Assembly: GCA_001914405.1 (NCBI GenBank)
Contig: MSDW01000001.1
Coordinates: 1,491,169-1,555,168 of the forward strand
Direction of reading: 5' to 3'
Source of the DNA: Candidatus Methanohalarchaeum thermophilum
GTDB lineage: Archaea; Halobacteriota; Methanonatronarchaeia; Methanonatronarchaeales; Methanonatronarchaeaceae
DNA: 64,000 nucleotides
Below are positions 10,480 to 18,647 of this stretch, one piece after another (the stretch's first letter is position 1; every line of letters starts with the position of its first letter). The position numbers and the translations under genes are program-made. Under the pieces are notes generated by a model that worked only from the letters and a program-made list of their open reading frames with translations, did no database searches and was not told where the DNA came from.

Positions 10480-10951
10480 CTATTCATCGGGGAAGACTCT
10501 CTTCCTTTTTTTGATAGGTAGGGGATGAATTCGATGTTTTTTAAAATAAAAAAACTAATATTGTGTTGATGGCAGTTGGTTGGTTTGTCTGCCTTCAAAC
10601 AAAAAGCAATCCCATTGTCCTTGAAGCAATGGCTAAAGCCTCAGACTCTACATCGAGAGGTGTATAGGTAAGTAAGTATTTGGATGGATAGGTAAGCCCG
10701 AAACAGCTTGGGAGTAGGGGTTCTAGTGGTTGGTGTGGAGCAACCGAAAGTGAATAAGAGGAACCATCTAGGGTTAGTATATGGGAAAACTGTTCCCTAA
10801 GTCCAGACTTCACTTGGAGCAATAGGTTCCCTGTTGACGGTGTGAATGAGACAAGGCACCGTGGAAAACAAACTCCCTTTCGAGGATAAGGATCACATGG
10901 AATTCTCTCTCCTCACCGAACGGATGTGAGGTTAGGTAGGGGTCACTTCGC
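10480..10951 (+). mobile_element. Family A non-coding element, copy A1
   Basis: 472 bp, preceded by TTAT (10476-10479). Left-end hairpin (CTTCCTTTTTTTGATAGGTAG), conserved interior (AAAGCAATCCCATTG; GGTGTGGAGCAACC; TTCCCTGTTGAC), and a right-end hairpin (CCTCACCGAACGGATGTGAGG) followed by GGGGTCACTTC. The inverted copy at 43495-43972 is very close to it, suggesting recent spread. Hairpin ACGGTG (10837-10842) with CACCGT (10857-10862). No conserved frame; the minus ORF at 10595-10822 is not kept in other copies. Confidence 0.8.
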
Positions 10952-11330
10952 AAATAGATAATTCAGTTTTTGTATATCATCGGATTTTTTAAACAAAAAA
11001 ATATGTATTTTCTTTCTAGACTGTATAGAAACGGTTATTTTCCTATTTTTGTAAATTGATATGAATGGTACTGAGCTGCCAATTTTTCTTCTTTAGGGGG
11101 GGTTGGGTATGGTGTTATATCTTTTCTTTTTTTTTGGGGGTTGGTGTTTCTTTTTTTATTTAGAGGATGTGTTGTTGGGGATATAATTTTTTTCTGTCCA
11201 TTTGTTTTCTTTCTTTTTGGTGTTTGGGTGGGTATGTGGGTGGTTGAGAAGTTTTCTTTGGGAGGTGTTTTTGGGTATTTGGTCTGTGACTGTAATTTTC
11301 TTGGAATCAACTTTTCTGGGTAGTGAAGGT
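10952..11330. other. G+T-rich stretch, no supported gene
   Basis: One strand is almost only G and T from about 11090 to 11320, which opens long frames on both strands by composition alone. Neither the Lys/Thr/Pro-rich minus translation nor the hydrophobic plus translation looks like a protein family. Possibly a degraded membrane-protein gene. Confidence 0.3.
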
Positions 11331-11606
11331 TGGTGGAGAGGGAGGGAAAGGCCAGCCACTAAATGTGGCTGGCAGAGGGGCGGTACCGTGAATTGATAGG
11401 GTTGGGGTGACTCCGCCTAGGAGGGGGGTGTCTGTGAGGGCTTTTAAAACCCCTAATCTCGCAAGTTTTCCTATCCTGGCAGTTTCCTGAGAAAGAGAAG
11501 GGAGCCGAGGGAGCGGCCTCGTAGCAATACAAGTCGCTGGAGCAGTGAACAAACGAGAAGCCCTCCCCCTTTAAGGAGAGAAAGGAGGGCAAATCTGACC
11601 AACCTA
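11331..11606 (+). ncRNA. GC-rich, hairpin-dense segment, possible structured RNA or orphan IS right end
   Basis: In contrast to the AT-rich flanks this about 275-bp block is GC-rich and full of hairpins: GGCCAGCCAC/GTGGCTGGC (11349-11373), GGGCTTTTAAAACCCC, and a final GCCCTCC...GGAGGGC (11563-11590) followed by AAATCTGACC. The last hairpin is placed like the right-end hairpin of IS1341-type elements, so it may be an orphan omega-RNA/right end. No SRP, RNase P or tRNA motif was recognised. It ends 34 bases before the sulfur transporter gene. Confidence 0.35.
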
Positions 11607-11639
11607 CTTATATGGATAAATTATAAAATAAGTAACGTT

Positions 11640-12164
11640 ATGAGTTGTTTTTTTTTAGCTAGGTGGTCGCCTTGGCTTGTTGGTGTAGGTATTGGGGTCT
11701 TGGTTTGGTTGGGTTTTTTATTCTCTAATAGAGCTATAGGGTGTTCTACAGCTTATGCGAGAACTGGTGGTATTTTAGAGAGTTTTATCAGAGGTAAAAG
11801 GGTTAAAGATAGAGAATATTTCAAGAAGTTTAGTCCCATAGTAGATTGGGAGTGGATGCTTGTACTTGGTGTAGGTATTGGTTCCTTCTTCTCAGCTATT
11901 TTGTCAGGACAATTTAAAATGGAAATTGTACCCGTTATTTGGTCCAACACTTTTGGAAGATCAATTATTCTGAGGCTAGTAGCAGCCCTACTCGGTGGTG
12001 TTTTTATTGGTTTTGGTTCACGGTTAGCTGGTGGATGTACAAGTGGACATGGAATTAGTGGCTCTTCACAATTAGCATTAAGCAGCTGGCTGGCTTTTAT
12101 TTTATTTTTTACTGGAGGAATAGCAACTGCAATGTTTTTGTTCAATTTTATAGGAGGAGTTTAA
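11640..12164 (+). CDS. YeeE/YedE-family sulfur-compound transporter, N-terminal half protein
   Basis: 174 residues, about four membrane segments. YeeE/YedE (DUF395) proteins import thiosulfate or related sulfur species through conserved cysteines. Here RAIGCSTAYARTGG (about 36-49) and GGCTSGHGISGSSQLA (about 139-154) carry the Cys of the two half-repeats. Many bacterial members are a single protein of 350-400 residues; here the two halves are separate genes. It starts with ATG after AT-rich sequence (AAATTATAAAATAAG) that may hold the TATA box. The partner gene follows one base after the stop, and a rhodanese gene converges from the other side, which supports a sulfur role. Confidence 0.82.
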   Translation: MSCFFLARWSPWLVGVGIGVLVWLGFLFSNRAIGCSTAYARTGGILESFIRGKRVKDREYFKKFSPIVDWEWMLVLGVGIGSFFSAILSGQFKMEIVPVIWSNTFGRSIILRLVAALLGGVFIGFGSRLAGGCTSGHGISGSSQLALSSWLAFILFFTGGIATAMFLFNFIGGV

Positions 12165-12165
12165 G

Positions 12166-12711
12166 TTGTTCGGTAACCTGCGTGGCAGTAAAAATAGGCA
12201 GCTTTTAACTGGGGTCGTCATAGGTGTACTTTTTGGATTCTTGCTCCAAAAAGGAGGTGTAACTAACTATAATGTGATTTTGAATCAACTGCTCCTTAGG
12301 GACTTTACAGTTATCAAGATAATGTTCACGGCAGTTGTGACGGGAATGATTGGGATCTATCTAATGAAAGAACTTGGTTTAATTCAATTGAGTCCTAAGC
12401 CTTTTTATCTGAAAGGGATAGTGTTAGGAGGACTGATTTTTGGTGTTGGTTTTGCTTTGTTAGGGTATTGTCCTGGCACTGCCGCTGGAGCTATAGGTAC
12501 CGGTTCTATACATGCTTTCTTTGGGGCAATAGGTATGTTAATCGGTACAGAGATTTTTTCAGTAGTTTATCCGTATATAAAAAATTCTCTTATGAAGGAA
12601 AATTATGGTTCAATCACAATTCCTGAACTTCTTGATGTGAGGGCTTGGAAGATTATTCTATTTATATTGATTGTGTTCTTTTTTTTCTTATCGTTCTTTA
12701 AGTTTGTTTAA
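12166..12711 (+). CDS. YeeE/YedE-family sulfur-compound transporter, C-terminal half protein
   Basis: 181 residues, about five membrane segments. The start is TTG at 12166, supported by GGAGG at 12153-12157 inside the end of the upstream gene, so translation is coupled. The half-repeat motifs are KGGVTNYNVILNQ (about 31-43, where the Cys of typical members is absent) and LLGYCPGTAAGAIGTG (about 101-116, Cys present). It should pair with the preceding protein to form one transporter. Its stop overlaps the stop of the convergent rhodanese gene by four bases. Confidence 0.82.
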   Translation: MFGNLRGSKNRQLLTGVVIGVLFGFLLQKGGVTNYNVILNQLLLRDFTVIKIMFTAVVTGMIGIYLMKELGLIQLSPKPFYLKGIVLGGLIFGVGFALLGYCPGTAAGAIGTGSIHAFFGAIGMLIGTEIFSVVYPYIKNSLMKENYGSITIPELLDVRAWKIILFILIVFFFFLSFFKFV

Positions 12712-13295
12712 CGGATAACCTCAGCAAATTCTTCGTAAGGAGTTATAGATATATGTTCTATTAACTCTTTGAACTCTTCCATAATTTCAGGTATTTCGTG
12801 GAATTTTTCATGGGATTCTCTGCTAGTCCAGTATGTCAGCATTACATATTTTGTAGGTTTTATTTCTATTTTTTCGTATTCTCCTTGGAGCATTGCTCCA
12901 CCATAAGAAATATTTGTTGCTCTGAAAACTTTGGTTCCTATAAATCCTTCTTTGTCTACTGTTTTCATGCATAGATCTTCTACTTTTTGCTCAAATTCTT
13001 CTTCATGTCCAGGTTTGACGGATAAATAATTTATGGCACATACCATTGGGTTTTCAACCATCTCATATTCATCTAGTTTTGAAGGTGGAATTGTGGTTGC
13101 ATCTATTCCTTTTTCTTGAAGATAATCGACAGCCATTTTAGACCTATCCCCTCTAGGCCCACAATAGACTTTAACTTCCTTATCTTCAAGGAAGTCTAAA
13201 TAAAACTTCAAATCCCAGAGCGAAATATTCAGCGCTCCCTTTATATGCTTCATATAGTATTCTTCTCTAGTTTTCACATCCAAAATCAGATCCAA
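12708..13295 (-). CDS. Rhodanese domain fused to an antibiotic-biosynthesis-monooxygenase-like domain
   Basis: 195 residues. The N-terminal about 85 residues are a rhodanese: LILDVKTREEYYMKHIKGAL, then the active loop YCGPRGDRS with the persulfide-carrying Cys (about residue 45). Residues about 95-190 form a dimeric alpha-beta-barrel (ABM) domain: INYLSVKPGHEEEFEQKV and YVMLTYWTSRESHEKFHE. Rhodaneses move sulfane sulfur; ABM-like folds can bind small molecules or haem. It faces the YeeE pair, which fits handling of imported thiosulfate. The fusion partner's role is unknown. Confidence 0.75.
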   Translation of the reverse strand: MDLILDVKTREEYYMKHIKGALNISLWDLKFYLDFLEDKEVKVYCGPRGDRSKMAVDYLQEKGIDATTIPPSKLDEYEMVENPMVCAINYLSVKPGHEEEFEQKVEDLCMKTVDKEGFIGTKVFRATNISYGGAMLQGEYEKIEIKPTKYVMLTYWTSRESHEKFHEIPEIMEEFKELIEHISITPYEEFAEVIR

Positions 13296-13420
13296 TTTAT
13301 CACACCAATTTAAACTAAGAAAGCATATGTTATAACCTCTGGGTTTTTATCAACATGAATATTTAAAGAGGGATAATAATAGATTCAATGTCATTTTGTG
13401 CTCTAAATTAAGCGAGTTTT

Positions 13421-14470
13421 CTATTTCAAAGCTTCTAAACTTAGGTACATGATAGAGATGGTGAATACTCTAAATGAAAAAATTGAGGTTTTTCCCTTTC
13501 TATCTTTGGGTAAGATATCTATGCTCACTATAGACGACATTATACCGGAAACGAAGGCCAATATACTTCTTTACATGTTTGGGCTTATTTCAATAATATC
13601 TATGTCAAATTACCTAATGTAGGAGAACTGAAAAGCAAAACTTTATCTAAATTTCTCCTTGAAATTCGGTGAATCTGCTTAAAGGCGATGGAAGATTATA
13701 ATGTGTGTATTAGTAATGGTATTGTAATTAGAAAACCTAGGATAGGTTTAAGTTCTATTATAGTAACAAGTAGAAATCCTTTTGTGAAGTGACCCCCTAT
13801 CTTACTCGTTTACGCTCGTGAGGATAGGGCTTCTATTTGAGCCTTATCCGGATTGGAGTTTGCTTTTTTCCATCCGGGGGACTTCTCTCACTGCACCTAA
13901 ATCAACACCTGGAACTATTTGGTCCGTGTGAAGAATTGAATTAGGATACAAAGGAGTTTCATATATTATATTTACTCTTGGGATAGTCCCGCTTATTTTC
14001 TCCCTGGTAGCTCCTACATCAGCTATTAGGACTCTACCTCCAAAGGTTTTGAGTTTACCCTATACACCTATTCGATGTTGGTATGGGGCTTTAACCGTGC
14101 CCCTAAAGACATGGGATCGCTTTTTGATAGGATAGACAGGCCAATCAATTGCCAGTTACCTTTAATCGGCATTGAAGCAATTCAAGTGTTACAGTTGATT
14201 CATCTCCTACAAAAATCAGAGATTTTGGAAGAGGTCTCTTCGACCACTAAGATAAAGTAAGCCATGAAAAACATGATGGAATGGAGATGATAGAGTTCTT
14301 CTCCCAAAACTTTTGGTTCTTTTACATGTTGGTATAGGTATTTTTCCGATAGTAGGAACACCACATATCCAAACAAAATTAGAGGGTAAACAACAGCTGT
14401 TGGTGTTAAGTGGATGGCTTTTGGCAATAATGTCAAAAAAATAATGGCACGTAAAGAGCATGCTCTATAG
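13421..14470 (-). pseudogene. Broken ZIP-like metal transporter gene, interrupted by a family A element
   Basis: On the minus strand a membrane protein is recognisable in two pieces. The upstream piece (14470-14256) reads LTLLPKAIHLTPTAVVYPL, LSEKYLYQHV, ELYHLHSIMFFMAYFI; the downstream piece (13783-13421) reads KGFLLVTIIELKPILGFLIT, then ILAFVSGIMSSIVSIDILPK. Removing 13784-14251 joins MAYFI to KGFLL in frame. The downstream piece also has stops and a frameshift, and the upstream end is cut by element E. Helix pattern, a His-rich loop and the final SIDILPKD recall ZIP-family transporters, but the assignment is from pattern only. Confidence 0.5.
13784..14251 (-). mobile_element. Family A non-coding element, diverged copy in the ZIP-like gene
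   Basis: 468 bp on the minus strand, next to TTAT (complement at 14252-14255). The right end (13784-13850) has the hairpin CCTATC...GATAGG flanked by GGGGGTCACTTCAC. The middle is the most diverged of all copies but still aligns (GAAGAATTGAATTAGG; TACACCTATTCGATG; CATGGGATCGCTTTTTGAT). Confidence 0.75.
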
Positions 14471-14821
14471 TAGGGTAAGGGAGAGAACCCTACGGCTTGC
14501 CGTGGGGGTGAATCCCGTTAAATTTAAATAATAAAACTACTAAGTATTCTTACTCCCGAAAGTGTCCCTTTTGGGTACTTTAGATGCTCCACCTTTCAAG
14601 AAACCGTTAGGTTGAGATGGGTGGCGTCGGTAGCGTGAAGTTACGAAGGACCTGTAACAGCCCCTAGATATATAGGGGCAACCAAAACTAACCTGCCACC
14701 TATGCAGGATGGTTCCGTCCGAAGCGTAAGTTCCCTGCTGACCGGGTGTATGAGAGAATCCCGATGGAAAGGTAGAATTGCCCGCAGGGAAGCCCCACAG
14801 CTTGCTGTGGGGTCACTTCAC
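14471..14821 (+). mobile_element. Non-coding element E, family A-like right end with a different left end
   Basis: About 350 bp. The left end (AGAACCCTACGGCTTGCCG then TGGGGGTGAATCCC) resembles family C. The right 120 bases are family A: TAAGTTCCCTGCTGACC, hairpin ACCGGG (14741-14746) with CCCGAT (14760-14765), then GCCCCACAGCTTGCTGTGGG and GTCACTTCAC. Looks like a mosaic of two families. Confidence 0.65.
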
Positions 14822-15215
14822 AGCTTAAAAGAATATTATGGAAACACACTACAGGAGAAATTAGTCTTTTGTAGAAGAAGTGTAAAGTACTTAAAAAGAT
14901 AGCATGAAGCAAAAAAATGATTTCTAAATAAAAATTTAACATGAATATTTACTTAATGATGATTTTATCCAAAACTGGTCTAATTGTATCTTTTATCTCT
15001 GGTTTAACTAATTTATTTGTTCAATATAAAGTTTTAGGGCTTTTATTGCATTAATATCTGGATATTTTCTCTTTTTAACTTATTAGAAAGATATACTCTG
15101 TGTAGTGACGAAACTGGTGTTATAAGTATTTGTTTTTATTTATCCTCTCATTTAAAATGAAAAATTTCTGAATTTTAAGTTTCTATGCGTTTTCTATTTT
15201 GAAATACACATTTAT
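14822..15215. other. AT-rich region, no gene seen
   Basis: All frames closed. Ends with TTAT (15212-15215), the insertion target of the next element. Confidence 0.35.
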
Positions 15216-15665
15216 CTTAGTGGTTGAGGAAACTCCTTCCTAAGTCTTTGATTTGGGAGAGGATGAATCAACTATAAATGTTGAATGATTCTTGGACCGA
15301 TACGGGTTTGGCTGTTAGTTGGGAGTCTGTCTTGAGCAAAAAGTAATCCTGTTGCCTACACGAGCATATTTGTGGACTGGCTCTGAGATATGAGCTAAGT
15401 ATATCCTATGGGTTCAAGGGGTAAGCCGAATTCCTTTTTTGGGGGGTGGTGTAGTGAGTGGTGTGGAGCAGCCGCTGAGGAATAAGGGAACCACTGTGAG
15501 TTAGTATGTGGGAACTGTTCCCTAATCCAATCTTCCTTGGAACATTAGTTCCCTGTTGACTAGGTGCATGAGAGAAGCCTGGTGGTAAAACAAACTCCCT
15601 CTCTTGGGATAAGGTCACAGGGGAGCCACTTCCTAAACCTCTGATTTAGATAGGAGTCACTTCAC
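15216..15665 (+). mobile_element. Family A non-coding element, copy A2
   Basis: 450 bp after TTAT (15212-15215). Left end CTTAGTGGTTGAGG, interior GGTGTGGAGCAGCCG, hairpin ACTAGG (15559-15564) with CCTGGT (15578-15583), second hairpin TCCC...GGGA before TAAGG, right end AGGAGTCACTTCAC. Confidence 0.8.
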
Positions 15666-15890
15666 CATAGATCATCTTTTGGTATAACCCCTTTTTGATT
15701 ATATAGATTTCTTGCAAATGTTTTCTCTAGGTTTCCTATTTCATATCCCAAAGTTCTTTTTCTGAAATTCCACATAATGCTACTGGTGGATTTGTAGATA
15801 TTATGCTCACAGGCCCTGTATAATGATTTTTACAGGTGGAATAGGAGTACCATAGCACTAAATGTTACTTAAAATACAACTAAAGTACTG
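15666..15890 (-). pseudogene. Unrecognised gene fragment between two family A elements
   Basis: The minus strand reads GTPIPPVKIIIQG, then after a frame change VSIISTNPPVALCGISEKEL, then stops, then LEKTFARNLYNQKGVIPKDD. The composition and run of sense-like residues suggest a decayed gene, but no family is recognised. Confidence 0.25.
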
Positions 15891-16367
15891 TAAAGTGACC
15901 CATTACCAATCAGGAATTGGAGGGGGCTTTCCTGCGACCTTATCCTCTTCGAAGCAGAGGAGTTTGTTTTCCACCGAACTTGTCCTATGCATTTGGTCAG
16001 CAGGGGACTTATGCTTTGAGGGAAGAATTGGATTAGGCTACTACGCCATATATTAACTTAACTTAACTTTTAGGGTGGTTCCTCTTATTTACTCTAGTAG
16101 CTTAGCTTCACGCTACTTGCTACACCATTCTCAGAGCTGAAAAGCTCTGAGTTTGGGTTACCTTAGCTCGTTTCCTTTCCAAACCAGTTTTTGATATGCT
16201 CATATAGGCAAATGGGATTGCTGTTTGTTGTTGAGGCAGTAATCCCCAATCAAACTGCCGTTAATGGCAATTTGGGCGTTCCAAACCCTAAAAATGTATC
16301 AGATTCATCCCACTACCTAACCTAAACCCCAAGAGAATTGAGAAAAGGGGTCCTCTCCGATGAAGAA
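15891..16367 (-). mobile_element. Family A non-coding element, copy A3
   Basis: 477 bp on the minus strand, left end next to TTAT (complement at 16368-16371). Hairpin arms ACCAAA and TTCGGT (one mismatch), second hairpin TCCTCT/AGAGGA. It contains an extra direct hairpin (CAGAGCTGAAAAGCTCTG, about 16133-16150) absent from other copies. Confidence 0.75.
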
Positions 16368-16376
16368 ATAAAATAA

Positions 16377-16559
16377 GATACAGAGACTGAAACACTAGAG
16401 ATAAAGCAATTAATTGAGTTAAAATACCCATCTTATGATACACTGAATTACTATAAAAGAACTGAGACAGACATCTTTAGGTTATTGTCTAAGTTAGAAT
16501 ATCTGATTTTATATCAACAACTTTTTATTTTTATGAAAAAATTAATTAATAAAAATTAG
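16377..16559 (+). pseudogene. Short open frame next to copy A3, unrecognised
   Basis: 61 codons open from a TAA just right of A3 to TAG at 16557, reading KQLIELKYPSYDTLNYYKRT and LLSKLEYLILYQQL. No start codon lies near its beginning, so it may be the 3' end of a gene cut by the element. Could be chance in AT-rich DNA. Confidence 0.25.
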
Positions 16560-16589
16560 ATTTTTCACTTTTAAAGATAATGTTATTGT

Positions 16590-17768
16590 CTAGGGCTTTT
16601 CTAGTTCGTCTTTTATGTAAGATTTAAATTTTTCTTTTTTCTTTTTGTCTATTTTTTTTTCTTCTTCTTTTAGTTTTTTCATCAGTTTAGATTTATTAGT
16701 TACTGCAAAATGACCGTGTTTTTCGATTTCTAGCTGTTCTACATTAAAATGTGGGATGCTTTCTTTAAAGAGAGCTTTTTTCGCTAAGTGAGATAGTTTT
16801 CCCTCAATTGCTAGTCCTTTTATTTTATCTGTAACCATCTTTGCAGTTGATTTTCCTCCTCCACTTGCATCTTCTACGTAGAGGACGTCATTTTTGTTTA
16901 ATCCAATTTCTTTTTTTAATTTTTTAATACTTTTCTTGGTGAAGGTAGGTATTCTTTTCATAACCAACTTGTTTTCTTCTTTTTTGACTTTTTCTATTTC
17001 ATTTCTGCTTTTTAGTTTATTAGAGAGTTCATTTATTTCTTTACGTTTTTCTTTTAGTTCTTTCTTTAAACTATGGATTTTTTTATTCCTTGCTTCTACT
17101 TCTTTAGATTTAAGGGTTTCTAAGAATTTTCGGCTTTTGATTCTTCCTAATTCTTCTTTGAGTTCTTTTATGTTACTTTCTTTTCTTTCAACTTCTTCTT
17201 CTAAGGACTCAACTTTGTCTTGAAGTTTTTTTACTTTATTTTCAAGTCCTTTAACCCTTTTTGATTTGTTAGCTCCTTTATTTTTTCTCTTTGTTGTTTT
17301 TTCATCTCTTTTAATTTTTTCAATTGCTTCTTTAGTGCTATTCCCTCTTATCACAAGTTTTTTAACTTCTCTTTTTTGAACATCATCTGGAACACGGTTT
17401 TCTATATTTGATAACTTGGTTTTAAGGTCGTCATAGGCTTTTATAACTGCAGCTAATGCGTCTTCCTCATGTTTATTAGAGCAATCATATTCTTCTGTAA
17501 TTTTTTTCTTTTCTTCTCGGCTTAGAGATTTTTTAGGTTCCCAGATCTCTGCATCTGCCATAGTAGCCAGTTTTTCAATAGCCTTTGGGGCTGGTTCAAC
17601 ATCTGTAGAGAGAACTAGCAAGTTTCCTTCTTCTATAACATATTTAACTATATCACTTAAAGAACAGTTTCTTGATGAGGAGATAGAAACTACATCACCT
17701 TCTAGGTCTAATAATGCAATACCCGTTGTGGTTCCTGGGTCAACTCCACCTAACAAGTATTTTCTCAT
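16590..17768 (-). CDS. DUF460 family protein with RNase H-like fold and coiled coil
   Basis: 392 residues. The N-terminus (GGVDPGTTTGIALLDLEGDV, 7-26) is the first strand of an RNase H-like fold with the metal-binding Asp; EEDALAAVIKAY near 105 gives the later acidic residues. Residues about 170-270 are a long Lys/Glu-rich coiled coil, and the C-terminal about 110 residues have ASGGGKSTAKM, a Gly-rich loop. This matches archaeal DUF460, thought to be nucleic-acid related but not characterised. It ends the rio2 operon: rio2 stops three bases upstream. Confidence 0.8.
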   Translation of the reverse strand: MRKYLLGGVDPGTTTGIALLDLEGDVVSISSSRNCSLSDIVKYVIEEGNLLVLSTDVEPAPKAIEKLATMADAEIWEPKKSLSREEKKKITEEYDCSNKHEEDALAAVIKAYDDLKTKLSNIENRVPDDVQKREVKKLVIRGNSTKEAIEKIKRDEKTTKRKNKGANKSKRVKGLENKVKKLQDKVESLEEEVERKESNIKELKEELGRIKSRKFLETLKSKEVEARNKKIHSLKKELKEKRKEINELSNKLKSRNEIEKVKKEENKLVMKRIPTFTKKSIKKLKKEIGLNKNDVLYVEDASGGGKSTAKMVTDKIKGLAIEGKLSHLAKKALFKESIPHFNVEQLEIEKHGHFAVTNKSKLMKKLKEEEKKIDKKKKEKFKSYIKDELEKP

Positions 17769-17771
17769 AAA

Positions 17772-18647
17772 TCAGTTTATATCTTTAATTTTCTTTATGT
17801 AATGTTTAGGTTCTTTTTCGAGTTTATATTTTCTGTTAAAATAGTTACACAAATTAGTTATATCTCTTTTTAATAAGCTTTCATGGTTAGGATGATCTAA
17901 TGTAACCGATTGAGGCCAGTCTATTAAACTGATTCTTTCCTCGGAAACCATTACATTATATTCACTCAGGTCTGCGTGAATATAACCTAAACTATATGCT
18001 TTTTTTACTTCTTCAATCAAGTAATCAAAAACGAAGTCTGCATCTTTTTTAGTTAATTTAGTTTTGATCAATTCATTTCCAGGTACTTTTTCCATGACTA
18101 TAGCATGTCTATCCCAATCAAAAGGTATAGGGACATCTAATTTTTTATAGATGTTTTTAAGAGTTTTGTATTCGTTTTTTGCAGCTAAGTTTGAAACGAA
18201 CATCCATGAATAATGTTCTCTATCCTCTAAGTAATCTCTCATCTTCTTAATCTTCCTGAAATTAACTTTTCCTTCTCTATGGAATTTGATTATCACTTCT
18301 TGATCATTTTTTTTGGCAAGTTGCACATCGGATTCCTTTCCTCTTCCAGCCTCTCCTCCAATTGAATCAATAGTATCGGAATCCACTAACTTCTTTAAGG
18401 CTAAAGAATCGTAGCCATTGAAGTTTAACCTAAACCGATCCTCTCCAATCTTTTTTCTTTCAACTAATTCAAATTTATTTAATCTGCTTATTCTATATCT
18501 AGTCTCATCTTCAGGTAAATTAGCTATATTAGCTATAAATGAAACTGGTGGGAAATCGTAGTCTCTCATTCCTCTTTCAATTGCTCTTAGAACTCTAAAC
18601 TCTCTAGATTCTAGTGATCTAAAGTTTTCTACTACTTCATTTATCAT
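17772..18647 (-). CDS. rio2: RIO-type protein kinase/ATPase 2
   Basis: 291 residues. RIO2 is an atypical kinase/ATPase needed for late maturation of the small ribosomal subunit. The N-terminal winged helix (about 1-85) is diagnostic of RIO2. The kinase domain shows the loop GGEAGRGKESDVQLA, the VIIKFHREG strand with Lys, the catalytic loop HADLSEYNVMV and metal-binding LIDWPQS. The start overlaps the stop of the DUF502 gene by 11 bases, and DUF460 follows after three bases, so all three are probably co-translated. Confidence 0.93.
   Translation of the reverse strand: MINEVVENFRSLESREFRVLRAIERGMRDYDFPPVSFIANIANLPEDETRYRISRLNKFELVERKKIGEDRFRLNFNGYDSLALKKLVDSDTIDSIGGEAGRGKESDVQLAKKNDQEVIIKFHREGKVNFRKIKKMRDYLEDREHYSWMFVSNLAAKNEYKTLKNIYKKLDVPIPFDWDRHAIVMEKVPGNELIKTKLTKKDADFVFDYLIEEVKKAYSLGYIHADLSEYNVMVSEERISLIDWPQSVTLDHPNHESLLKRDITNLCNYFNRKYKLEKEPKHYIKKIKDIN

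Noticed and set aside
11035-11323. Overlapping ORFs on both strands (Lys/Thr/Pro-rich minus, hydrophobic plus)
   Set aside because: They arise from an almost pure G/T strand; neither looks like a protein family and no ribosome-binding site is clear.
13870-14060. A protein-like minus-strand reading (GGRVLIADVGATREKISG and onward) that looked like a captured gene piece
   Set aside because: The same DNA aligns base by base with the interior of other family A elements (GAAGAATTGAATTAGG, TACACCTATTCGATG), which do not keep this frame, so it is an accidental ORF in a diverged element.
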